A stretch of DNA of 64,000 nucleotides. Origin: Physcomitrium patens. Taxonomy: Eukaryota; Streptophyta; Bryopsida; Funariales; Funariaceae. Shown here piece by piece: positions 1 to 8,258 of the stretch. The stretch's first letter is position 1. Each line of letters opens with the position of its first letter. Under the pieces are notes generated by a model. The model was not told the origin of the DNA, did no database searches, and saw only the letters and a program-made list of their open reading frames with translations. The DNA lies in the NCBI RefSeq assembly GCF_000002425.4, contig NC_037273.1:12887129-12951128 (forward strand), in the 5' to 3' direction. The translations under genes and the position numbers were made by a program.

Positions 1-451
1 TTAGAAGCTTTATAGATGTTGCTTTACCTTTATAGATGGCCATTATTGACTATTAGATTAGAAACTTGGTCAATAAATTAATCATATATCATATATTTTG
101 GTATCTTGAAGAACAAGCTAACTATGAGGTGTACATATAGAATAATTTGTCTTGTAAGTCAAAACATGTGTCCTATAAAGTCAACATATAATAGAGGTTC
201 TATAGAATATCGCCACATAATCCTTAGTTAGAGAGTATATGTAAAGAGAAGAATAAAGCCTTCTCCACTCTTGTCACTTTCTTTTTTTACTTCTAGTCTA
301 ATTTTAAGAGTCTTAAGTTTTTTTATCCATTGGCAATAAGCCATTCCAGTTTTTTTTTAATATACGTATTTCATTATTTCTATTTTATCATTTTTTCTTT
401 GATACAAATTTCATTGTTTTATGCATCATTTTTCAATTCATGTCCTTGACA
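1..451 (+). repeat. Decayed chromovirus LTR, left part outside window
   Basis: The segment resembles, in sense orientation, the LTR of the inner chromovirus (12970-13521). It shows the ordered blocks TTAGAAGCTT, GAACAAGCTAACTATG, TCTATAGAATATCGCCAC, a degenerate TATA region, CCACTCTTGTCA, and the terminal GTCCTTGACA. The right LTR end is at 451. No primer-site motif follows, so this is a solo or 3' LTR. Its start is cut off by the window edge. Confidence 0.7.
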
Positions 452-559
452 CAACATGCATATTCATAGGTGAAAAGGTAACTATGGAGAGTTATTTTAG
501 TTATGAAAACTAAAAAAGATCATTGCAATGGTAGTAATTGAAATGGATTGTTTTCTTTT

Positions 560-2261
560 ACTTAAAATGATTAATAATTGTATGACAATTGATATAATAA
601 TATTGAGATAGATTGCTTATATCAAGTCATTAAATTTAGAATTTAGGTATATTACAAAAAAAGATAATTTAGTAGCAAATATATTATTTCAAGCAATATA
701 TGATAAAGAAGATGAGATGATTGAAGATATTGATGAAGTCGATACAAAATTTTATTTGGTTGTACAATTACAAAATAAAGATAAGTCATTTTATGAAAAA
801 AATTATAAAAAAGAGTTATTAGATATTAAACATTATTTGAATATAAAAATTAAGCATATTAATTGGTCAATTAAAAAATAAAGAAAAAATGAAGAAAAAA
901 ACATATAGATTTATATAATAAGGAGGATTTTTATAAAAGAGGCCAAAATCAAATATCGAAATGCCACAACAAGTAGTAAGTACTAAGAAAGATCAACAAA
1001 GACTATTCAAGGATTTTCATGATAGTTTATGGATAGGACATAGAAGACTTTGGGCTACTTTTGCTAAATTAAAGAAATAATATTGGTGGAAGAATATGTA
1101 CCAAGATGTAGCTTCATTTGAAAAATCTTGTATAATTTTTTAGATGTACTCAAATATACGACATTGAGATGGTTTACATCCAACATATCCTTTGGCTATT
1201 TATTTTATATGGATTGTAGATTTGGTTATTATACCTATAGAACTATGGCAAAGGAGATATTTAGTTTTGACTCGTGAAGATTTATCAATCCAAATAGAAG
1301 GTAGGACACTAAGTTTAAAGTCTATAGAGAAAATTTGTAAGTTTTTATTTGAAGTTGTTATTTGTTGCTATGGATGTCTAAAAAAAATCACCACGTTTTG
1401 TAGAAAATTAGATGCTTATAAAGCTTGTGAATTCTTTAAGAGATGTAAAATTAAAATATCATTAATTATGGCTTATAATCCATAAAAGGATACAAAGAAT
1501 AAACATGAGCATCTACCAATTATAAAAGATTTGGTTAAGACTTACAATACAAGAATGAAATAATAGCCTCGACTTTTACTTTATGCATTATGGGCTGATT
1601 GAATAATACTTAGTTCAATGATAGGATACATGTTGGTGGAACTTATGACATGTCAAAAATCAATTATGCCAATTGAAAAACATGTGCCAACTTAGAATAT
1701 GCTACCATGGAAAGTTGGGTTGATAATGGAAGAATTGTTGGCTAATAGAATTTGGCAACTTGAACAAAGATCAAAAGATGTGGAACTAGCATTAGAAAGG
1801 TTACAAAAGGCAAGGTTAGGAAAAATTACTCAATTTCATAATCATCATTGATTGAGGTCTAGAATAATTGAAGAAGATGTTTTAGTACTTATTTATGACA
1901 ACAATTTAGATAACCAATATAGTACTTTACGAGAGTTTTCAAAATATTAGTTTGGATCATAGGTGATAGTAAAAATTCATGATAATATCATATATTCATT
2001 GCGGGAATTAGATGGTATGAGGTTAAAGATATCTGTTATTGGAAAGCGAGTAAAGATTTTCAAAAGATGACATAGAGAAATCAATATGGAGGATCATACT
2101 CAAGATATCAATATTTTTGAAGAAGATAATTGTTTTAAAATGGATGGTGAAGATAATGATGAAGGATTCGATGCAAAAAATGAAGAGATGGTGTGATGCT
2201 AATTATGACATATAATTTATTTGGCACATGTCAGAGGATGTATAGGTTAAGAGTTTGTGGA
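560..2261 (+). pseudogene. Decayed Ty3/gypsy RNaseH end plus integrase
   Basis: Conceptual translation with stops and frameshifts gives an RNaseH-end motif like FRYITKKDNLVANIL near 635-690. A zinc-binding region with WATFAKLKK and WWKNMYQDVASF follows at about 1045-1130, with one CxxC cysteine lost. Then comes an integrase core, whose longest open piece is 1192-1485. The region near 1861-2070 resembles an integrase C-terminal GPY-like segment (VKIHDN, LRELDG). It ends directly before LTR-A copy 1, so it is probably the 3' end of the LTR-A family's own element. It is non-functional. The family differs clearly from the chromoviruses elsewhere in the window. Confidence 0.7.
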
Positions 2262-3561
2262 TGTTATGATGTAATACAACTATATAGTAAAAATATAATC
2301 AAAATTGAATTTTTAAGATGACTTTAATAAAAGCCTCTTAGTTTATTTTCTTATCTTAATAGTTAGTAAGTTGAAGTTTGGTTAGTAATTTTACCTTTTA
2401 GGCTATAGAGACTCTTTTATTGCCTTAGAAAGACCATAAATTGATAAAATCAGATTAGAAGAAATAAATAATTAGTATGGTTGATATTAGCATGAAGTTG
2501 AGGATAGGTTTTGGCTAAAAAATCCCTAGGATAGGTTAGATTGATACCCGAGGGTCGACCATTTATAAGATAGGGTCAAAATCAGACCTTTGGCAACTAA
2601 AACGACTATCTAGGAAAAGTTAGGATCTCATTCAAAGATTAGAGATTAGGATTCAAGAGCTAGCTTAGAGTTTTTTTAAAAAATATAAGGCTTGTTTTTG
2701 TAGAATGTTTTTGGACTTTGTAATTGTTGTTCAAAGTTAGGATTTGTACAAGCAACTTGGAATTTATGCAATACAATTAAGGCTAGTACTCTTAGCTAAT
2801 TTGTGAAATTGATGTTATATCTATAGTTCAAATTTCAATAAAGCTTGGTTAATTAGGTCTGCAAAGTGCATGTAAAATTTTATAATAATCCAACAGTGCA
2901 ATTGAGAGATATCTCGGTTTTGGTACAAGAAGGTACCAGAAGTTGGCAGTTTGGCATTAGATAGGATTTCTATAATATCTAAAGATATATTTGTTAGATC
3001 TGAGTGAAATTTGGCATGGTCTTAGAAAGCTTGAAGATCAAGCTACAAACCAATTTTGAGTTGAAGTTAATAGTCGAAGAAGGAAAAATCACTACTAAAA
3101 CATTAGCATCAACTTTTAAGTTAATAGCCAAGTAACATTAGTGTGGTTTTTGGGCGTTTTTTCACAATCTATAAGTTGGATAGGAATGCATTCTTTTTAA
3201 GCAAATAGAAGACTTATAGTGGCATTTGTATGCAAAACTTTGCTTTAAGTAGATAGTTAGATTAGGAGCTACAACTTGCTAAAGCAAATTGATTAAAGAT
3301 TAAGGTTTGCAAAGAAAATTCAAAATTACCTATTTATGAAAGTAATAAAGCAAATAGAGTTTATATATGATTGAAATTACTAAAAGAAGTATTTTTGAGT
3401 AATTTGTATAGGATTTAAGTACTTTTGAATTAAAATTTGAATTAAATTCTTCTTTTAAGACTGAAACATATTAGGATTCTTGAATATTTGTAGAATACAA
3501 TTCTACCTTTCATAGCCAGATGCTGAGTACATTTCCAAACAAGATGAAACATAATACAACA
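2262..3561 (+). repeat. LTR-A copy 1 (about 1.3 kb LTR of a Ty3/gypsy family)
   Basis: This begins TGTTATGATGTAATACAAC and ends TAATACAACA. The same sequence recurs at 25906-26687 plus 33050-33330 (same strand), at 39101-39880 (opposite strand), and more distantly at 16774-18282. It lies immediately 3' of an integrase remnant on the same strand, as a 3' LTR would. The repeat shows no coding potential. Boundaries are defined by where the copies stop aligning, give or take a few bases. Confidence 0.7.
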
Positions 3562-3576
3562 ACACTTCAATTCATT

Positions 3577-3773
3577 GTTAAAAACATATATATTCACTCT
3601 AACAATTATCTATATGATTAAATAAAATTATGTAAAAATAAATTAATTTCATATTATCTTTTAAAGAAGCTTCTTAAAAACTTTATTGATACAATTTTGA
3701 TTTTAAATATATTTGTAGTTGATTAACGGATTAAAAACTTAATCAACAAGTTAATCACATGTTACACATATTG
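3577..3773 (+). repeat. Old chromovirus LTR, 5' half (split by outer element)
   Basis: A decayed sense-orientation chromovirus LTR starts about here (TGTTAAAAACATATAT), contains AAGAAGCTTCTTAAAAAC and TTGTAGTTGATTAACGG, and breaks off at the TATTG target site of the outer element. It resumes at 16115. The left half matches the 5' part of the LTR at 33331-33873. Confidence 0.65.
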
Positions 3774-3810
3774 TGTTAGGGACATATTTGTTAGAACTTT
3801 TTAGAGAGAG

Positions 3811-4089
3811 GTTTCTAGAACCTTCTAGAAAACAAGTCTCTGGAACCTTCTAGAAGAGAAGCCTCTGGAACCTTTTAGAGAGAAGTTTCTAGAAGCTTCT
3901 AAAAAAGAAGTCTTTGGAACCTTCTAGAAGAGAAGTTTCTAGAAGCTTCTAGAAAGGAATCCCCTAGAACTTTCTAGAAGCTTCCTAGTTAATAAAAGTA
4001 GCTCGAGAAGTTTCTAGAACCTTCTAGAAAGGAAGCCTCTGGAACCTTCTAGAAGCTTCCTAGTTAATAGAAGTAGCTCGAGAAGCTTC
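3811..4089 (+). promoter_or_regulatory. Heat-shock-element array in outer LTR U3
   Basis: About 35 GAA/TTC pentamer units lie in 5-bp register here, matching the plant heat-shock-factor site nGAAnnTTCnnGAAn. In-phase clusters by eye are: 3813-3830 (4 units), 3843-3855 (3), 3882-3899 (4), 3917-3954 (8), 3967-3984 (4), 4007-4034 (6), 4042-4059 (4) and 4082-4089 (2). The array ends about 12 bp before the TATA box, as in heat-shock promoters. The 3' LTR keeps almost all units. Heat-shock-factor binding is inferred from the motif. Confidence 0.85.
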
Positions 4090-4100
4090 CTAAGTAGGAG

Positions 4101-4108
4101 TATATATA
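4101..4108 (+). promoter_or_regulatory. TATA box of outer 5' LTR
   Basis: TATATATA, followed by GGGATCGAGG, lies directly downstream of the heat-shock-element array. The 3' LTR equivalent reads TATATA at 15949-15954. The predicted transcription start is 30-33 nt downstream. Confidence 0.8.
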
Positions 4109-4132
4109 GGGATCGAGGCTGAAGAGTTCTTC

Positions 4133-4143
4133 AATCTCGACAA
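4133..4143 (+). promoter_or_regulatory. Predicted RNA 5' end / self-primer segment, outer element
   Basis: AATCTCGACAA starts 32 nt after the first T of the TATA box. The 3' LTR copy reads AGTCTCGACAA, the exact reverse complement of the primer-site sequence TTGTCGAGACT at 4271-4281. The 5' LTR copy has one mismatch. This is inferred to be the first 11 nt of the RNA, serving as primer as in the fission-yeast Tf1 element. Confidence 0.6.
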
Positions 4144-4270
4144 CACATCTCTTGGAGTTCTAGCTCACCTTTCTGGTGTTGCTCTTGTACTCATCTGTTT
4201 AATCTAGTTTTGCCACTTCTTCTTGAACTTCTTGTTAGATTTCAAGTTTGTATTTTGAGTCCGTGACAGT

Positions 4271-4281
4271 TTGTCGAGACT
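4271..4281 (+). other. Candidate self-priming primer-binding site, outer element
   Basis: TTGTCGAGACT starts 2 nt after the LTR end. It is complementary to the predicted 5' end of the element's own RNA (see 4133-4143). A tRNA-iMet-like motif, ATATCAGAGC, lies further in at 4295-4304. It is 26 nt from the LTR and lacks the TGG that would pair with the tRNA CCA end. Confidence 0.6.
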
Positions 4282-4318
4282 ACACTAACTTGAGATATCA
4301 GAGCTAGTTCTTTCTTAA

Positions 4319-4505
4319 TAGAGTGTGGATTACCCCTCTACTTGAAGGCATACTAGCATTTTTTAGAGGTTGCGGATTACCCTCCTCTAAACTGATACTT
4401 CTTCTGTTACAATATTGGAGTCTTATTCTTCTTGGAGAGAGTGAATTACCCCTCTTCTTGAAATTCTTAAGGCGTTTTATAGGTTGTAGATTACCCTCCT
4501 ATAAA
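4319..4505 (+). other. Leader hairpin array with ATTACCC loops, outer element
   Basis: Four stem-loops lie between the primer site and gag: 4319-4340 (stem TAGAG/CTCTA), 4362-4391 (TTTAGAGG/CCTCTAAA), 4438-4455 (AGAG/CTCT) and 4476-4505 (TTTATAGG/CCTATAAA). Every loop contains ATTACCC. Stems 2 and 4 differ by a compensating base-pair swap. Hairpins of the same design occur in the inner element (12851-12920), D (33964-33991) and E (55118-55145). A role in packaging, dimerisation or translation is possible. Confidence 0.6.
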
Positions 4506-4548
4506 CCAATATTGCCTCTTGTAGAGTCATTTTTGTCCTTCTTTTAGA

Positions 4549-5574
4549 ATGGCCGGAGGTCAAGACATTAGTATGACAGAAAGTTCGGAGTCTAAGTTAG
4601 ATGCTATTATGAATGCCCTCGCTACGTTATCACAAAGAACTGCAGAGATTGAAGGAGTGGTGGCAAGGCTTCATAATGATGGAGTATCTGGGATAGCACA
4701 ATCTAAACTACACCAGCCTCAAATTTTGGCACTTGGAGAAACAACTTTACCTCGGGTTCGACAAGAACCACTAGTTCTACAACATAAGGAGCCTCGAGTT
4801 AGCCTTCCAGATAAGTTTGATGGAACACGTTCCAAGTTTCGAGGATTCGTCAATCAAATCAGGTTGATAACAGTTTTACAGCCCGAATGATATCCAACGG
4901 AGGAGTCACGTGTTGGGCTTGTTGGAACCTTACTTACGGGTCAAGCTCTATCATGGTTTGCTCCTTTGTTTGAGAAACGATCATCCATATTAAACAACTT
5001 CGAAACCTTTTTGGAAGCATTTGCGGAAGTATTTGGTGAACACGATAAGGTTCGATGGGCTACAATAAAGATCCGGTCGCTACGACAGGGGATGCGTTCT
5101 ACATCAGTCTATGCTTCGGATTTCAGGCAATTAGTATGCGACATCAATTGGGATGAAGAAGCGTTGATGAGTCAATTCTATTGGGGTTTAAGAAATGATG
5201 TGAAGGATTTGCTGTTAACTCTTCCTGATCCACGAACGCTCAATGAAGCCATTAGCCAAGCTGTGAAGTGCGATAATCACCTATTCCAACGTCGCCAAGA
5301 CCAACGCTCAAGACAACATACAATTCGCCATGCTCCAATTATGTCGGCAAGCAATGTGAATTCGCATTCAGAAATGGAAGACATGCAAATTGATGCGGTA
5401 CGTATCAAATCTCTTAATATAGAAGAAAAAAAGCGATGTATGGAGGAAAATTTATGCTTATATTGTGGTGGAGAAGGCCACAAAGTCGGAAACTGCCCCG
5501 AAAAGCAAAATCGAGGCATAGTCAAGACTAGGGGAGTATTTGTTCAGGAAAACGAGGATGCCCAGCCACAATAG
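4549..5574 (+). pseudogene. gag: gag of outer chromovirus, one in-frame stop
   Basis: One frame of 341 codons starts at ATG 4549 (MAGGQD) and is broken only by TGA at 4888-4890, which probably arose from CGA. The order matches plant chromovirus Gag: a short helical N-terminus, a retrotransposon-gag capsid region (about residues 85-240: LPDKFDGTRSKFRGFVNQI, then YGEHD-like FGEHDK), then one CCHC zinc knuckle near the C-terminus (CLYCGGEGHKVGNC). The stop at 5572-5574 overlaps the pol frame, which runs in -1 relative to gag. It would encode the structural protein of virus-like particles. The stop makes it defective unless read through. Confidence 0.85.
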
Positions 5575-7166
5575 GAACCGTGCGTCTGGACAATGAAATA
5601 TTCCAAATCCTATTATTCTTGGTCTTTCTTGGTTGGAAAAACATAATCCATTGATAGATTGGAGGTTGCAGAAGATGACTTTTCCCACAAAACCACCCAA
5701 GAAAAAACCTAGTAAAAAACCTCGAAAAAAGAAATCCTTATTCATTGGAGCAAGAGCGTTTATAAGATCATCTAAGGAAGGCACTCCATTTGTCATTTAT
5801 GCGGCTCCAACTACCGAGAAGAAGATCTCAACATTAAGTATACCGGAGCGATATAAAGATTTTGAAGACGTGTTTCAAAAGAAGAACATCGACATACTAC
5901 CGGAACACCAACCATATGATTGTGCCATAGACTTGCAAGAAGGAGCACAACCACCTTTTGGCCCAATCTACAATCTATCGCAAATGGAGTTGGCAGAGTT
6001 ATGAAAGTACATCGACGAGAATCTAGCCAAGAACTTCATTCGTCATTCAAAATCATCAGCTGGAGCACCCATCTTATTGTGAAGAAGAAAGATAGATCAT
6101 TACGGATGTGTGTGGACTATCGAGGCCTCAACAAGGTAACAAAGAAAAATCGTTACCCATTACCCTTGATTTCTAGTCTCTTAGAATAACTTGGACGTGC
6201 GAAGATCTTTACAAAAATTGATCTAAGGGGAGCTTATAATCTCGTACGAATCAAGGAAGGAGATGAGTGGAAGACAGCATTCCGTACAAGGTATGGTCAT
6301 TTCGAATATAATGTCATGCCTTTTGGTCTTACGTATGCTCCAGCGGTTTTCCAACATATGATGAATGACATCTTTCGAGAACACCTCGATGATTTTGTTG
6401 TCATCTACTTAGACGATATTCTAATATTCTCTAAAAACGAGGAAGAGCATGAGGAGCATGTTCGTTTGGTCTTGGAGAAACTACGCAAGCGAGGACTATA
6501 TGCCAAATTAGAAAAGTATTTATTTCACCAAACGGAGATGGAATTTTTGGAGTTCATTTCGACTACAGAAGGTTTGAAGATGGACCCCAAGAAAGTAGAA
6601 GCAATCATGTCTTGGGAGGTTCCGAAGACGGTTAGAGACGTACAATGTTTTCTTGGTTTTGCTAACTTCTATCGAATCTTCATCAAGAATTATTCTCAAG
6701 TTGCTGCTCCTTTCACTCGATTAACATGCAAAGATAAGTTGGAATGGGGACCTTTGGCGGAGAAGGTGTTTCAAGATTTGAAGACAGTATTTACTACAGC
6801 TCCAATTTTGGTACATCCAGACTTTACAAAGGCCTTCTATTTAGAAACTGATGCTTTAGATTTTGCTTTGGGAGCTGTGCTTTCACAAATGACTGAAGAT
6901 AAGAAGCTCCATCCAGTTGCATTCTATTCTCGGAAGTTCTCTGCTGCTAAAATCAATTATGAGATCCAGGATAAGGAACTTCTTGTTATAGTGGATTCTT
7001 TCGAAGAATGGCGTCACTTTCTTGAAGGAGCTGCACATCCAGTAACCGTATATACGGATCACAAGAATTTGGAGTATTTTATGATGGCTCGAGTTTTAAA
7101 TCGGCGTCAAGCTCGGTGGAATATGTCGCTATCTAGATTCCATTTTGTTATCACATACCGACCTGG
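5571..7166 (+). pseudogene. pol: pol part 1 of outer chromovirus (RT-RNaseH), protease deleted
   Basis: This frame is -1 relative to gag. After GTVRLD it jumps directly to ILGLSWLEK. About 100 codons with the aspartic-protease DSGA motif, present in the inner element, are missing. RT follows: [10 protein letters not shown] about 6106, MPFGLT at 6316, YLDD active site at 6406-6417. RNaseH has TDALDFALGAVLSQ about 6850 and YTDHKNLEYF about 7050. Breaks: TGA about 6002, a 1-base loss about 6078 before the KKKD motif, and TAA about 6187. The frame is cut at 7166 by the inner element within ITYRPG and resumes at 13522. Confidence 0.85.
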
Positions 7167-7707
7167 TGTCAAGCACAAAGACTCGATGAGGAAAAATATA
7201 CACCAAAAGGCTATCTCGATATAATAAGTCAAAATATAAACAAGTAGGTATATTAAAAGGAAACTGGAATGGCTATTGCCGCAAGACAAGAAACTAAAGA
7301 CTCTTGAACCTGGACTAGAAGCAAGAAAGGAGTTGACAAGAGTGAAGAAGCCTTCACTCTTGTCTCTATATATACTATCTAACTAGGGGCTACGTGGCGA
7401 CGTTCTATAGGACCTTCAATATGTGTTGACTTTGTAGGACACATGCCTTGACTTACAAGGCAAGTTTTTCTACGTGTGGGCCACATAGTTAGCTTGATCT
7501 TCAAGCTAACAACATGTGTGGCACATGGCCAACTTGTTGACCACGTTTCTAATCCAAAAAGTCAATTAAAGACACCTATGAAGTCAAAGCAGCATCTAGG
7601 AAGCTTCTATATTAAATATTATACAATTAACTTACTTTTATCTACTTTTACTTACTTCTACCTATTTCTATATGTAATTATAAGCTTACATGATTATGGC
7701 CGTGATA
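7167..7707 (-). repeat. 3' LTR of inner chromovirus
   Basis: On the + strand it runs from TGTCAAGCAC to GGCCGTGATA. The terminal CA has become TA (C to T at 7706), so in sense orientation it begins TATCACGG instead of TGTCACGG. It lacks the 11-bp GAAGTTTCTAG-type duplication of the partner LTR. Confidence 0.93.
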
Positions 7708-7720
7708 TTACCCCCCCTTC
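7708..7720 (-). other. Polypurine tract of inner chromovirus
   Basis: In sense this reads GAAGGGGGGGTAA immediately before the 3' LTR. It is the expected plus-strand primer. The same tract, AGAAGGGGGGAGTAA, precedes the D element's 3' LTR at 38798-38812. Confidence 0.85.
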
Positions 7721-7748
7721 TAGAGACGAGTTCCACGAGGAGCGGTCA

Positions 7749-8171
7749 TCATATGTTGAGGAAATCTATGATGCGACGAATTATATTCGCCACATACTCT
7801 GATCTCTATTCTCTTCGAAGATGATTGATAGGGCCTCTCAACCATCGGTAGTGTCCCATACCAGGGCGGAAAGACCACCCAGTTATTTGATCATTATCGA
7901 GGCCTTCATAACTTCCTTCGAATAGAATATTCGAAACACCATCAGGAGTTGTTCCTACCTCTAGCAAAATCACCAAACATCGGGAGTCCCTTCCCAAATC
8001 GTGATACCAAACGCGTTGTATCTCACCATCTGTTCGAGGAAGAACATGTCGTTCTTGAAGATCTTCATCTCGATTGCGTCGTCTTGAAGGTTGTGACAAT
8101 CGTAATGTCTCGTCCGGCAGGTCAGCAAACGAAGGTTCTTGAGTTGAATCCGCTGGTTGTTGGCTCTCCAT
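7749..8171 (-). pseudogene. Unrecognised accessory ORF 3' of pol, inner element
   Basis: ATG at 8171 (MESQQPAD) opens 121 codons to a TAG at 7806-7808. Homologues have a glutamine there, so the TAG probably came from CAG. The frame continues 18 codons to TGA at 7749-7751, for an original of about 140 residues. I see an acidic/polar N-terminus, an Arg-rich patch (PSRRRNRDED), a hydrophobic LVILLEV segment and a C-terminal GHYRWLRGPINHLRRE motif. The same ORF, at the same place between chromodomain and 3' LTR, is found in the outer element (15219-15572), D (38459-38770), and as debris at 19796-20050 and 49430-49820. I recognise no family, and function is unknown. Confidence 0.65.
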
Positions 8172-8258
8172 CTAATTAGCGTTACAAGAAGTTACAAACA
8201 AGGATAGGAAATTGAATGTTATCTTGCCTCAATCTTGTCTCTTTTATAAGAGAGATTT

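Larger units (their letters stand above)
3774..4268 (+). repeat. 5' LTR of outer chromovirus
   Basis: This LTR is 495 bp and runs from TGTTAGGG to CCGTGACA. U3 (3774 to about 4132) carries a dense heat-shock-element array and a TATA box at 4101-4108. The predicted transcript start is about 4133. R-U5 runs to 4268. The end is fixed by comparison with the 3' LTR, since the two sequences diverge immediately after GTGACA. Confidence 0.95.

Noticed and set aside
4323-4547. 74-codon frame in the outer leader
   Set aside because: It overlaps the hairpin array and is not preserved in the inner or D leaders.
7476-7802. Open frame of 108 codons across the inner 3' LTR
   Set aside because: It lies inside a non-coding LTR, running through U3 sequence and the polypurine tract against the element's sense. 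It is not conserved in the other LTR copies.
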